64,000 nucleotides of DNA, from the NCBI GenBank assembly GCA_016801885.1, contig JAFBJY010000141.1, positions 62,001 to 126,000 on the forward strand. Direction: 5' to 3'. Made by a program: the position numbers and the translations under genes. The notes below the pieces were generated by a model, which was given only the letters and a program-made list of their open reading frames with translations, was not told where the DNA came from and made no database searches. Position 1 is the first letter of the stretch; each line of letters begins with the position of its first letter. This document shows, piece after piece, positions 31,321 through 44,383 of the stretch. This DNA is from Toxotes chatareus (lineage: Eukaryota; Chordata; Actinopteri; Toxotidae).

Positions 31321-33420
31321 GAAGGCTCCTCCTCTCCAAGTCTGACAGATACACTGTCAGTCTCAAGCACTTTAAAAATTGCAAAAATTGTAATTGTTTT
31401 CCAACTTGTATACAACTAGATTTTAATCATTGTTTATTAGACATAATTGCTAAAAAATGCAAGTAATATGTAATATGTATTAGATGAATGTATTTGCTTA
31501 CAACATAGATCTAAGTGTAGTTGTAAATACGTTTATAATGTTTTCTTTTTGAGAATGTGGAGCAAATTCTTACTTCAAAACCAGCAGAGATGACTGTGAT
31601 TAAAGAGTATGAACAGACTGGAAGTTTGAAATTTTCCACCACACGGTTACTGGTTAATATTATTGTCGCTCACATGCATGGAAAAGAAGGAAAAATATGT
31701 ATATAAAAAATATTTTAAAAAATGGTAAGAGATTTTTTTTCTCACTTGCAGTAGAGCTGCAGTTAAGCAACAAAAGAGTTCCATGCCCTCGGGATTGTTT
31801 CACTTTCCCCATCTTTGAAAGACCCATACTCCAAAAAGTGATAAGTTTAACTCCCTTGTTTGCAAATAAGCAACATACAGTATTTGTTCTTGAGACAGCT
31901 TTTTTTCTTCAGGAACACTTCTATGATATTCAAAGCAACAAAGGCCCTAACCCTTTCTTGAGTGGCGCATGAAGACTGTGCAACTGAAATCCAAAAGCAC
32001 CGCTTCATCCCAGAGTAGAGTGGAGCTAAAAGGACGTCCCACATCATATGATGATCAGCCAATCTCTGATTGGCTGATCATCATAAAACCATTAGAACAA
32101 TGCACAGAGCAATATCATAAACACACTACTTAATATATATAATGAGTGTAAAAGTACTTTTCACAACATGGCTTTCTCTTCTGGTGCTGCTTCATCTTCT
32201 CACTCCACAACCAGCTGGAAGAAAGTGTCCCACAAAGATCAGCGTCGGAGAGGCAACGGATCATCTGGTAAAATTTCAGAAGGTTTGTCAAAACTTCCAA
32301 ATACTGTAGATGTTGCTGAGTTTTATAAACACATTTTTGTAAACATATTTCTCTTGTTTCAGTCATCCCAAAGCCTTGAGGATCATCTCCTGACCACTGA
32401 AGGAACCCATCAGCCATATCTTCTTGCCACAGAAACTTCAAAGACCCAGGTTTTCACCTTTTATATTGTCTTGGACAAAAAGCTTCTGTCATGTCAGTCA
32501 TGTACATCCTTTGGTGCTTTTGATGAGCTGTTCAAGTCACATTTTGTTTTCGGTGTGAAGTATGATGACGCTCTCTCCAGCCTGTACACATTTTTACAGA
32601 CAGCTCTGTACAATATTGATATTGATACAACTGAAGAATCTCCCAGAGTAAAAGAGCTCAGAGCAAAGCTGTTAAAGAAACCATAAGTAGCTTATTTAGC
32701 CAAAATGTTGAGATGTTTCCTCTGCAATTCATCCTTTGGTTCAGTGTTGCTTTTCTTCAGGAACCTCAAATGAATTCATGCCATGTATCCAGGTAAAAGT
32801 CTCTCTAGTTATTGTGGATTCAGGAGACATCTCATTAAGATACACAGCTCGATTGATAACACAAGTGTGTCTAACCAGATCCCTTTCAACAACGACACAG
32901 AGACAGTAAACAATTCTCAGTCTGTAACTGATGAAATACTTCATCTCATTTCCAAAATACTGAAGCAGCTCCTTCAGGTTCTACTCACAACAAAGACGTG
33001 TGCTTCAGTTATAGCCAAGCTTTTGGGGAGTGGTGAACCAAATACTGTAGTTCTTTATACAACTGAAAATTTAGAGGAATTTGTCAAGCAGGTTGCATAA
33101 AATGATTTGATGATAATCTGAATTTAATGAGTTCTCTTACTGTTTTATACTTGAACTGTAAAGTGAGCAGTAGTCTACCTCAAGTTACACAATGCACCAC
33201 AGAGAAATGTGTCAGTTGTTTATACATTTGCAGACATTTCATTATGCATTAATGTGTTGTTTACAATGTTTTGTACAACTTCACAAATGTTTTTCATTGG
33301 CATTATTTGCTGCCTGTGTGCTGTTAAATTTTACAGTTTTAAGACAGCAATTAATTCAAAGTGTCTTGTGTTGAATTTTTAAATGTATTTGCACAAATAA
33401 AAGCAAAAAAATCAACAGCA
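30168..33420 (+). pseudogene. Duplicated gene, left copy (possible SAMD3/PB1-like), decayed
   Basis: 5' exon ends at 30208 with a donor (GGCTG/gtaaga). The second exon (~30785-30870) is damaged: its ATG at ~30797 is followed at once by TAG. Exons two and three are fused by a deletion compared with the right copy. The fourth exon (~31087-31161) reads LADRSDLTEYVTLTTW. Further exons: 32168-32686 (SFGAFDELFKSHFVFGVKYD, and SSLYTFLQTALYNIDI) and ~32760-33100. An AATAAA lies at ~33396. The FDELFKSHFVF block and the N-terminal pattern of the right copy recall a teleost family often labelled SAMD3-like; the name is tentative. No SAM domain was seen. Confidence 0.45.
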
Positions 33421-35570
33421 TGGTGTTTGGTGGTCATTTTCCCATAAAACGAAATATAATAATAAATTTTAATTCTAAAAACTGTAAATAAAACACATTT
33501 TGAGTGTTAGGTGTCAACACTGGAGAAGAGTTTATATTGAAATTAACTAAATTATAGAGTTACACTCAGTGAGGGATGAGTATTTTAAGTTCAAGTTAAC
33601 TCTGTTTCAGAGTTAAAAAATTCATCTCCAGGAACAGAGTTATTTTAACTCTGCCACAGAGTCTATTCTATGGTCACACATGTTCACTCAGACTGAGTTG
33701 ATTTTAACTCACAGAGCTTATTCCAGAGGCTAAAATTTGCTGTGTGTGCAGTATTTCCAGCTTTACACATGAACTTCTACAAAAATAAACACTTCTGTAG
33801 TGATGAAGAAAAGTGTCCATGTAACATTTAGGGCTTGACCATAGTTCCTGGCCCCTAAACAGAGGAGTAGCAGAGAAAATGTGGGCCAATAGGAGCTGTT
33901 TTAGGGTACTGAGTAAAGTTGATCATTTTGATTATGATTTCCAGAAATGTCATCTCTATATTGTTTCCAAACCTCTTTGGGATGGCAGCTGAGATGTTCA
34001 GGTAAACAGAAGTGAACCATGAAGCACGTGCTGGGTTAAACATCATCACTGGCTGACAGATGAAGTCCAGGGTAAGAAAGCTGAGAGCAGAAGAGGAACA
34101 CATTCACAAAGTGTGATATTAAAGAGAGTCAGCAATGAAATCTGCTCTTCACCTGAGCTTCTTTCCACTAACTGCTTCTAGAAGGTGCCAAAGCTCCTGA
34201 AGTGCTGATTTGGAAATGTTTCATATTATCTCAGGAATAATGTGATGGAAACTTGAAATGATTGTGATGATTGTTTACTGTATAAGTCCATGTGAGAGCT
34301 CCTTATTTGTCATTATTTACTAGAGGAAGTCAGGCTGCTTCCTGAACGGAGACAACTATTCACAAATGTACTCAGTGGTTTCTCTGTGTTAGGCAATAAC
34401 TAAGATTTTAACTGACTCGTCTGACCGTCTTGGGGTTTCTACACCTGTCCACTCCCCCTTAGTGTTCTTGGCCACAGCAGTGACTGTAACAGGTCCCTGC
34501 TGACCTCTCATTTCATATCTTATCTACACTGTTTAAATATATGACACCATGTGGACACAATACCATCTGAAAGGATTTTAAACCTCAGGATGAGACCACT
34601 TGAAAGTTTACTGATCCCTGGAACAACATCTGATGGTGTAGCTGATTTTCTTACCTGATCATCTGCATCTCCAGAGCACATGCTCATCTGACCACTGCTC
34701 TCAGCATCTCTCTCCTCTTCCTGTCTCTCAGTTCTCCCTGCATTGTGCCGTGACCCTTTGAAACCCTAGCCCTTGTTTATCTGTCCTCTGTCTACTTCTT
34801 GTCTTTTTCCTGTTTCCCTCAGTGATGAAGACCACGTCACTGCTCACTGGTAGCACATAGTAGGACAGACACTCAGCCCTGTACCCATTCATGGTTCATA
34901 ACAAATAGTTCCCCACTGTTTTCCTGGTGAGTGCACGCACCATATTGGACACAGGTTCATATACCATATACCCAACCCTCACAGTAAAACATAAGAAACA
35001 CACTACACACCAGCTCTGTTATTTCAAGATGGTTTATTCACTCATGCTTTTACCAGTGCTGCTGCCATCTTGGTCCTCTCCTTCTCTGTGCCTGGGGGCT
35101 GAACCAGAGCAGCTGAAGAAGGCTGCCTTATACAGTGGTAGGAGGTACCTGTACAGCTGAATTGCCATACCAGGTCCCACTGAGTTGGAGGGGCGATTTT
35201 GGTTTGGCATTAATATAATGGATGATATGATGAAGCAGGTTCATGTATGTGTGAATTATTGAAATGATGATTTGCGTTTTGTTGTGAGTTTAATATGGGA
35301 CCTGATTATAAAGATGTGGTGACCAGAGATCTCATTTAATGCACTGATTGTAAATTGGTCAGTCTTGGAAGGGGCTTAGGGTTTATAATGCTCCGACCAA
35401 CAAAGCACTCGAGGAGAGAGTGAGGGATGTAATACCCAGTAAATTATGGATTTAATTTTTGTTTATTTTGCCTTGCTTTTTGATAGCACTTTTTTTTTTG
35501 GCTGTAAATAAACGCACTGCTCAAATGCTATTTGCGACTCTGGCCATCATTTTTGAAAATTTCCTAAACT
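33420..35570. other. Intergenic spacer, no supported gene
   Basis: 33480-33740 has sequence recalling the repeat-arm unit (GAGTT(A)TTTTAACTC-type runs). The rest holds only short shadow frames. No RNA gene or transposon ends were recognised. Confidence 0.4.
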
Positions 35571-35576
35571 AAAAAG

Positions 35577-38321
35577 TAGTGGTGAGCAAGTGAAACCTCA
35601 TGATGCACTGAAGCTTTCCTAACAATTGTGCCGAAAAAGATTCAAAGCTTCAAGACCTCAGTCACAGTGACATCTGGTGGACAACTGAAGCCATAGCACC
35701 TTCTAAAGAAAACGACTGAAGCACTGGCACTTTCAATCCCATGACAGCAATAAAAGTTCAGAAAAGTCTGTGTGGTCATTCAAGTGTTTTGTTCATTCAT
35801 ACCAAATAATGATTATATCGTCATTACAATAAAATATGCAGATGTTCTCCCCCATACTCTAAAACACATTCCAGATTGACCCAAAGAATAAATGCAAATT
35901 ATATTAAGGGTTAAATGTTGGTTAAGGGTTTATTTAAAGCTTTGAGCTTTATTTCTTTATGTCAAAAAAAGTCCCTAACAGGATAAGAGATCCTTCTTAC
36001 TTTGCAAATGATCATGGTGTTTGAATTCAGAAACATTGTTTTTTGTGTGAAGTGTTTTTTAGGAAAACCTTTAAAGATAATGTTATGTCATTTGGGGACT
36101 TGTATGATTCATTTGGAATGATTATTTACAGAACCAGACAAGTAATTTGTCTTCACAGGTTTTTATTGAGAAATATAATTTAATAATAAATGAATACAAA
36201 TAATAACTTTTTCTACTGTCACAGGCTTCAGTCGGCTCCTCTTCTGGCTGCCCAGCTCCCCAGCTTTGGAAAATATCCTTCCACAGAGAACAGATGATGC
36301 TGGGATGCACAGATACTTCCATGCAAGTTTCCACAGCGTAGGATATAAAGTCTTTCGTGCCACCCTGTACTTCAGGGGATCCTCTGCTCTTGTCAGAATC
36401 TGTTCTTTCAAATATCTATGACACAAGCAGTAAGACAATGAATGACTGAATAAAACAACTGATGTTTCAACAGTAATCAACATGCATACCTCTGGATCTC
36501 CACTGCAGTGCTGACAGAGGCACTGCTGGTGTGGTGCTGAGACTCTACATAGTTGTCCAGTAAAGCCCACAAGTTGTAATTTTCTTCACCAGCACTGGCA
36601 GATGTTGTTGCAGTCTCCAGTGGCACATCTTCTGCCGACCCATCAATAAGACTGGCACACTCTCAGCCTTTCTACAGCAGCCTGAGCATTGCTTTGATTA
36701 GTAAAGCCAGCCTGTTTAAACCGTGGATCCAAGATGGTGGCCACAGACAGGGAGTTCACCTTTTCCAAGCCACTGAATTTTTCATTCAAATTAGTTTTCA
36801 AATGGTTGGCAAGCGTGGCACCAATACAAGGAGCCATTTGGGCACATTTGGCAGAAATTACATGTCTCAGCATTTTGGCTATAGGAATTGCCTTTGACCC
36901 CGACACTCTCCTTTCCTCAGAAAGCTCAACAGTTGCCTGATAGAATGGCCTTAAAACTGTCAGGCACTGGTTGATTGCTGCATAGTCATCAGCAGTGAAA
37001 GGCAGTATGTCAGTGCTAAGTGATGCCAGGGCTGCCCCTAAAGGTTCTCTCTGCTCATAAAGCCTATGGAACAAGGCATAAGTGCTGTTCCATCTGGTTT
37101 CGACCTCTTGAACAAGCTTTTTTGGGGGCATGCCCATATTAGCTTGAATAGAGCACAACTTTTCCTTTGCTTTTGAACTGGACTTGAAGTGTGCCACTAT
37201 TTTGTGGGCCCTACTGTGCATGTTTTCCAGCTCAGAAGTCTGACAGAGTGATTTTTTGACAATGAGATTCAGCATGTGGGCAAAGCAATAAATATGTCTA
37301 ATGTTTAACTGAGTAACACTTGCCACAATATTGTGAGCTCCATCAGTAACCATCCCACAGACCAAGGCCTTCTCTTTGGTTACAGTGTACCTTGCTTCCA
37401 CCATTGCCTTTACAGTTTTGTGGCTTGGAATGGAGAATGATGGGTCCAGGATTTTAATGGAATTTTGGAACCCTTCATCCACAACGATAGAAAAAGGCTG
37501 ACCATCTTTAACTATCATGTCCTCCAAGGCCTCATCCAGCTGCTGTTTTCTGGACACTGTGTGGGAGAAAGGTTGCTATATGAATATGATACACATCATC
37601 TACAATAAATAGATGCACATACATATATGCACTATATATATATGTATATATTTAGCTTACTGTCAGGATTTCCAGTGTTGACAGGGTCACTGGTTTGCTG
37701 GGTATGATTGTCATCATGCCTGGCACGCAAGTGTCTCGTCATAGATGATGTGTTGTTGCTGTAAGACAACTCTTGTGTGCAGAGCAAACACCTCACTTAC
37801 AAGCAATTGTAATTTTGAGACCCATTTAAAGATTAAAAATACAATTCAATTATGGAAACATAAAATGTATGCCATAAACTGCATTATACCTTAATTGGTG
37901 GTATGAGATCAAAATGATTCCAAACTTTAGAACGTTAAACTTATTGGTGGTACTCACCATGAAACTTGTCAAAATACTCTCACTCTCACTCTCCAAATCT
38001 CTATCTCCTCACAACCCCATTTTGAAGCATAATGATGCATCTTATATAGCTGGTATGGCACCAAACCACTCAAATCTGTCAAACCTGTCAAACTGTCATT
38101 GGCTCAGAATGCATTGAAACGCCATGAGCCAATGACATACACGGAAAGACTATGAGCCAATGAAAAGCTTCGAAACATTTTGAAGCAATGAAGCACGAAG
38201 CAAAACATCGGTCATGTGACACTGGTGTTTAGATACAAGCTCCGACACAGCGATTCGAATCACTCTGCTTCAGGAAGAGTGACACAAGCTCTAAAGCCTC
38301 GGTATCATTTGCCCATCACTA
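35577..38321 (-). mobile_element. hAT-family DNA transposon
   Basis: Imperfect inverted ends: left TAGTGGTGAGCAAGTGA at 35577 and right, reversed, TAGTGATGGGCAAATGA at 38321. The inner content is a transposase gene on the minus strand. The expected 8-bp target duplication is not visible (left flank ctaaaaag, right ggtactgt), so one end may have been rearranged. Confidence 0.75.
36163..37800 (-). pseudogene. hAT transposase (BED finger, RNase H-like core, dimerisation domain)
   Basis: Exon order on the minus strand: a BED zinc finger near 37800-37665 (CLLCTQELSYSNNTSSMTRH); the catalytic part (37557-36643, 304 aa) with FSIVVDEGFQNSIKILD, VCGMVTDGAHNIVASV (the second catalytic Asp region) and CFAHMLNLIVKKSLC; and a C-terminal piece (about 36430-36163) with ASSVLCGRIFSKAGEL, the hAT dimerisation signature. 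Frames between 36643 and 36430 do not join cleanly. The domain set is of the ZBED/Ac type. Transposes by cut-and-paste; probably inactive here. Confidence 0.85.
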
Positions 38322-38720
38322 GGTACTGTGCAAAACCTGTCGCGCTAAAGTTGCAACATCCAGCGGAAACACAAGCAGTTTATACCGACACCTGAAAAAT
38401 CACAACAGGTCTTTGCATGACGAAAAAGTTCTGGTGAAAAGTCTGAGAATGATGCTCAGGCCCGAAGAAGCCAACAGACAATTCCATCATGTTTCGCCAG
38501 CATAACTCCATTTGATAAGAGCAGCTGAAGACACCGGGAGATAACGTGGTGACTGTTCACACGGTCACCAAAGACGGATTTAAAAACCTCCTCCACACGC
38601 TGGACAGAAGATATGTGATTCCCTCCTGCACCTACTTCAGCCAGGTTGCCATCCCACAGCTGTATGCAGAGTGTAAAGAAAACGTGCTAACAGAGCTGAA
38701 AAATGTGGATATATCTGCAA
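38322..38720 (+). pseudogene. Second BED/hAT (ZBED-like) fragment
   Basis: Directly after the hAT end, the + strand encodes a BED finger (CKTCRAKVATSSGNTSSLY then RHLKNH, 38328-38403), then in another frame VTKDGFKNLLHTLDRRYVIP (~38560-38620), the N-terminal part of a ZBED1-like transposase. It stops near 38710 at the inverted-repeat boundary. It is not the partner of the minus-strand transposase and is cut at both sides. Confidence 0.75.
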
Positions 38721-38929
38721 GACAAATCGCAATTAGACCTTTTCCTAAAATCGTCCAGCCCTACTTCACACCCTTGCTGCAGGACACTTAGATATGAAGA
38801 TCACAAACACACAAGTATAAGGCAAATGAAATCTAAAGTTCAACACATTAAAACTATCACATACATGGCTGGATATCACCTGTCTCAAGACAAAACATTA
38901 CCACTACCTATAACTCTGCTTACCACAAG

Positions 38930-39830
38930 TAGTGAGGGTCACATATTCTGTCAGGTCGGAACGATCAGCCAGGTTCATAGATGCTTCAGTAGATGGGAGG
39001 TCTGAAATGCAGACAACACATACAGCTTAATATGAACTGATTAAATACTGTACTTTGGAATTCTTATCATCCACTTCTCACAATCAGATATTTTTGTCTG
39101 TGTCAAGATACAAATCTCTCAAAATATAAGTGCAGCAAAATATGAATTTTTAAATGTCCTACCATCATCACTGTAGATGAAAAAACACAGATCTTTGAAA
39201 CATCCTCATCCACCTCTGCTCCCTGTTGATCTGTGACTTTCAGTGTGTTTCAGTGTTCAGTGTGCCATAACAACTCCACGTTACAACATGTTTACATCTT
39301 TATAATTTAATACTAAACATCTGACTTACCTGCACTGAGGAAATCTGAGAAGCAAGCCTCTTCGAGTTTAATGTACTTCTTCTTCCCTCCATGTTGTACT
39401 TTGATCAACATGTTGGCTTGATATAAAGGAAGAAAATGTCATATGTCTGAGAATAACATGTTCAAGTTAAAGTTTATCCCAACTACACACTGTTAAAATA
39501 CACGTTTCTTACTGCTGTTCAAAACAGCAAGGCTACAGTTTATAAGCTCAACTGTTAGCATGCTAGCCAAAACTGACTTTTCAGCTGCGTCTGCGCCATT
39601 GAGCCGGAAATTATACATATAGCCAACTAATGCTGCAGGAGCTACTTGCTCTAAATAATGGAGTAAAAGCAATGGGGTTACGTTCAACATCAAGTTCGCA
39701 GTCATTAGCGGTACTATGTAAGTAGATAAAGTGAGAGCAGTGACAAAATATCACGCATTTAAAGTACTTTTTGATAAAAATCATGCTCTTACCAGCCTTG
39801 TGACGACGTTCCTTGTGCTGCTCATGCCGC
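38930..39830 (-). pseudogene. Duplicated gene, right copy: 5' exons only
   Basis: Exon one ends near 39795 (donor gtaagagc). Exon two spans 39416-39330 with an intact start (ATG at 39411: MLIKVQHGGKKKYIKLEEAC) and donor gtaag; exon three is near 39250-39165; exon four 39001-38930 (LADRSDLTEYVTLTTW). These match the left copy but are better preserved. After exon four the homology ends at 38765, where the ZBED fragment begins, so the 3' half of this copy is missing. The start pattern (a Lys-rich basic strand then EEACFSDFL) could be a PB1-like fold; this is inference. Confidence 0.5.
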
Positions 39831-40269
39831 GATAAAATGCGTCGTGAACTCCAGGGACAGAGTTAAAACCAGATCCTGAACACCAGGGAATAAACTCCAA
39901 AATTCAGCTCGGCCTGGGTGTACACCTTAACACAAACTGTAGTCAGAGTTATAAAATAAACTCCAGAAATGTAACTCTTTCACACTTTTTGCCTGACTCC
40001 AGATTTTAGTACTTTGTGAATTTGCTGTGTGTTAGTACATGTAGTTGTGTACAGTTCAGCTGCTGCTGTCCTTGGTGCTGAATTCACCAACCCAGCTGAA
40101 TGGTCCTGAGTGCTTATTGTTGTAATTCATTTGGTATTTTTGAGAAGATTGAATATCATTAGTATGGGTTATGTTTTGGTTAGTGTTAGGCTTTCAGTTA
40201 TGATGGTTGAGGTTAGGTTAGGTTAAGGGGCAAGGGAATGCATTATGGCAACATGTGTCCTCACAACTA

Positions 40270-40990
40270 TAGTAAGACAAGTGTGTGTGTGTGTGTGTTT
40301 GTCCTTTGATGCCTTTGATGTATCAACATCCTACAGCCTGATGTCACAGGCTGCAGTAAGTGGACACACAGCCAGAGACAAGTTCAGAAGTCAAACAGGA
40401 GCAGAAACAGTTGGACTGGACAGGACTTGCTCATGATTTAGGAAGAAAGAACCACTCAGATATTTCTGCACAATTATTGACAAGGAAGGGAGGAGCTACT
40501 GCTGTTACAAGGACAAGAGGAAACTACAGGAAAGTCCAGATCACCTCCAAGGTTTTCAGTAAGTCAGTTGATGTCAGTGTTTCAGTTCAGTGGGATGTGT
40601 TTGTTGTATTGTTTATTTATACTGATTGTATCTGTGAGATTTTCATATTGTCAACTTAGGTTTCCATTTTTGTCTTCAAAGCATTATGGTTTGTGTTAAA
40701 GGAAAGGTGCCTATTTTTTCAAGTTTGTCTTTTAAACTTCAAATGTTCAAAAACATTCACATGCTTTTATGTAAATTGAAATCATTTGTGGTTGTTGCTT
40801 TGGATCCTCCTAAATGATGGAGCATAAAATCCACAGTCCATGTCCTGTGTAAAAGGGACGTCCAAAGTTCAAAAGAAGCAAACATGAGGCTTCAGCAGTC
40901 TGACTTATATAGTTGAAACAGGCGTCCTCCAAGTCTTTTTTATCATTTATGTTGAAGATCAACCACCAGTGCTTTGCATGTGGAACAGTA
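40270..40990 (+). repeat. Low-copy module, copy 3
   Basis: Opposite in orientation to copies 1 and 2; the conserved frame is at 40360-40659 here, with the same TGLAHDLGRK and TRKGGATAVTRT segments. The C-terminal end differs because the frame runs beyond the GTAAGT-type site. Confidence 0.7.
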
Positions 40991-41179
40991 GTTCGCCTGC
41001 AGCCACAGATCCAGACTCTGCAGCTCTGGAGGTGGAAGTAACTGCAGAGACGAGAAAGCACAACACCATGGGAGAGAGAAGAAGCCAAGTTAGTAACATA
41101 CATTAATGGGATATGAATGTGTACAGATGGAGAGGGAGAGAAGGAGAGAGGAAATCAGTGCATCATGTGAAGTCTTCCA

Positions 41180-41500
41180 GCAGTGTAGACCTATAGCAGC
41201 ATAACTAGTGGCTCATTCAGGAAAGCCTTACTCAGCTCTGACTATAAGGTTCATCAAAGGGAAAGTTTGAAGCCTCCTCTTAAACATGGAGAGGGCGTCT
41301 GCCTCCAAGACCCAAACTAGTAGATGGTTCCACAGTAGAGGAGCCTGATATCTGAGGGCTCTGCCTCCCATTCTCTCTATTGGAGACTTTAGGAACCACA
41401 AGTAAACCTGCATTCTGGGAACACAATGTTCCAGGGTAGTAGGGGATGGCTGCACTGCTGCTGTGACCTGGCTTGGTAACACAGCCGGCCATTGCCAACT
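41180..41500 (-). mobile_element. L2-like LINE 3' fragment
   Basis: Minus-strand frame (41482 down to 41228) has the LINE C-terminal block (ERMGGRALRYQAPLLWNHL, then EADALSMFKRRLQTF). This is the same block as in the LINE at 18.8 kb, and the 3' UTR start (CTATAGCAGCATAACTAG) is shared with it. Confidence 0.75.
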
Positions 41501-41819
41501 CTTAACATTCTCCTCTCCTTAGCTGTGTCTTCAGTAGCTAAACTTGTGTATCTATGCTGAAGATTAGAGAGAAAGCTCTGTTCTAAAACGTCTCTCTGTT
41601 TTCAGCTCTCAGGACGTTTGCAGCTTCTACCTCAGTCTCTACAGTTTGGAGTTTAGTCTCACTCCTGTGCTCTTGTTTGTACTTTGGGATATCAGCCTTA
41701 TGTAAATAGTTATATAGTTATCTTTAGTTTCTGGAACAAATTGCACCACCCACATTTTGCACCATTAGTGTTCCGTCGGTTGTGTGTTGTTGTTGTTGTT
41801 GTCTTTGTTGTTGTACCGC

Positions 41820-41915
41820 AGGAGAGGAAGAAAAACCGGAGTCAAATTCCTTGTTTGTATGTACAAACTTGTATGTACAAACTTGGCCAATAAACCTGAT
41901 TCTGATTCTGATTCT
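41820..41915 (+). repeat. LINE 3' tail with (ATTCTG)n
   Basis: Sequence TTGGCCAATAAACCTGATTC followed by repeats of TGATTC is the common 3' end of fish LINEs. No RT coding sequence is attached upstream. Confidence 0.55.
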
Positions 41916-42506
41916 TATGTCACTGTTTACTGATCAGTTACAGCCATATCAGAGCTGTGTTATGTTACTGATAACGCAAACCAAACTTTTCCTGCTTAGC
42001 TGGGGAAAGGTTGTAGGAATATTGATTGTAGTTATCAGTGAGTTGGCAGTGCTTTAGTAGAAGCTCAGATCAACAACTTCATTTGCTGTGCAGTAAAGTG
42101 GAAAAACACTTTTTTCACTGTTCCAGCACAGTTTGAGTGTTAGTGACCATTCATATCATGACTTGATGTGACTACAACCAACACAATGGAAAATCCTGTT
42201 TCTATCTCTAACACTGAAATATGACATTCAGTGTGCAGCTCACACTGTTGGTGGTTGGCGTCTTCAGACTCCCTGAAAGCTGACATACAGTATTAGTTGA
42301 AGAAGGTAGTATTTTTATTTTGGATGAAACACATCCAGGTGTATCACTGTCCCTGTATAATGTGCTGATGTGTAAACCATCACTGAAGTTCATTGTGCAG
42401 AAGTGACTGTTACATGTCCAGGCTCCACAGTATACCATGGACCTTCTGCACCCCCACACCATGAGCTGATCTCTTAGGTCAGGACTTTCTAAATGTACCT
42501 CGGACA

Positions 42507-42710
42507 TGTTTTAAGACTCAGGAAGATCGTGCTTTCCAGTTTGCAGCCTCTAAACTTTGGAATGATCTCACAGTAAGTCTGAGGTGTGTGGACTCTGTGG
42601 ACTCTTTCACAAAGCAGATACAAATCCATCTGTTCAGACAGGTTTTAGGTAACGTAGTATTTTATGTTTACACTTATGTTCTATATCTGCTCCTCTCTTG
42701 AATTTTATCT
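42507..42710 (+). mobile_element. LINE RT C-terminal fragment
   Basis: The + strand reads KTQEDRAFQFAASKLWNDLT and IQIHLFRQVLG, the conserved end of LINE proteins of the L2/CR1 type. Only ~200 bp remain. Confidence 0.6.
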
Positions 42711-44344
42711 GCTGTTCTTATTGTTTTATTTATTTGTTTCTCTCTCTTTGACTGAAGTAGTGTGTGACTAGATTAGAGCCTTTGTGGAGGCAGAGTGATG
42801 AGTCTGTGCTTTAAATGACAACTGGGAATGTGGCCAAAAACTTCTTACCTAAAAATACAAACCGTTCATCCTGCTTCATCCTGTGCTCTCGACAGACTTG
42901 ATAATGAGCTCACAAAGAAACTAATCTCACTTAAGGTCTCAATCATTGTTCTCCTTCAAATCTTATACCAACAGCCTGTAAAAGAAACAGTGTTCTCCTG
43001 TTGGCTTTTTAATTAGGTATTGAATTTAATGTTTTATTAGTGATATGATTGTCAGTTGTTAATGTAAATCATAGTATGTTGCCTCTTAAATACAGTCACA
43101 GCAGTGTTTGTCCTTCAGAGCTGTACATAGGCTGAACTGGGCTGTGTCTCTTTTGTCAGAGTGAGGTGTGAAGGTGCTCTCATGAGTGTTTGTCTGCTGA
43201 CTGCTGGTAGAAATGAGTGTAAAGTGTCTTTCTGTCTCCTGTAAGTCCATAATAAGTCCTCCTTCAAGGACTCCAGGACTGGTTTCAGAGGGTTCTTCAT
43301 CTCTCTCTGCTCTCTGTGCTTTGCACCACCTACATTCCAACTTTGAGAAGAGTTTTTGTCCATCAGATCTTTGTTTTTTCATCAATACAGTAATGTTCTC
43401 TTTCCTCACACTCTGGTTTTCCTGTGACTTTGCAGTAGACATTATTTTCTGTCTTCACCTCTTTATTGAAAGTGAGGAGTGATATTCACTATCTCTCCAT
43501 TGCCACAGACAGTTTTAGTTGTTGTTTCTGCAATAGATCAGCTGCTGCACAGAGAATCATTTTGACTCATGTTTCTTTTAGATCTCATTCAACTTATCTT
43601 GTCGTGCTGTTAGACCTTAAATCCACAGAGTCCTGCTGTATGTTGGTCTCTTCTCTGCATCACACTGAGATAACAGTTACACCTGTCACCTGAATCAAGT
43701 AGGAAGCTGATGGTGAAAGTTAAAGCTGACACTATATCATCATGTTCTGGGAGTAGAAGCTGTAAAATAACCAGGCTGGATGGAAGGAGGAAGCATTTTT
43801 TTCCTCCAACATTATTTCATCATTATTTTCAGTTACTGGCATTTTCTCAGTCTGGGTCCAGAAACAAAACTTTGTTTACTACAATGACTTTAAGGTGATT
43901 CTTCATCTGTTTGTAAGTTTGTGTTTTAATTGTATTTCTTTTATTTCTCTCTCTTCTGTTGTGGGGCTCCTGTCTCCTGATCTCCTTCATCCTGGATCTT
44001 CTTCACATCTTAAAACAATGACTTATTTTTATGCTGGTGTGAGAGTTTACATGCAAGTGTGTTTGTTACCTGTGAATCACATTGTGGTTAAGTTTGTGTT
44101 TGGGAGATTTCCTCCATGTGTTTATGGAAACAGGTGAAGGTATCAGGTCATTCCATTATTTGATGATCTCTACCTGTTAAACCATCCAAAGCAGCTCTGC
44201 AGTGTTTCCATCTGTGTTCATGTTGCTGTTTGAGGGTTAAGACTTGGTTTCAGGGTTAGGATTGGGTTTTGGTTAGGGTTAGGGTAAGGGCTAGGGAATG
44301 CATTATGTCAGCAAGTGTCCTCACAAATAAATAAGTACAAGTAT

Positions 44345-44383
<39 letters not shown>

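Larger units (their letters stand above)
38765..41000 (-). repeat. Right arm of the large inverted repeat
   Basis: Reverse complement of 29205-31320 with indels; the arms start diverging at 31320/38765. Includes 5' exons of the duplicated gene, the CA/GT tract (~40280) and copy 3 of the low-copy module (40270-40990). Confidence 0.85.
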
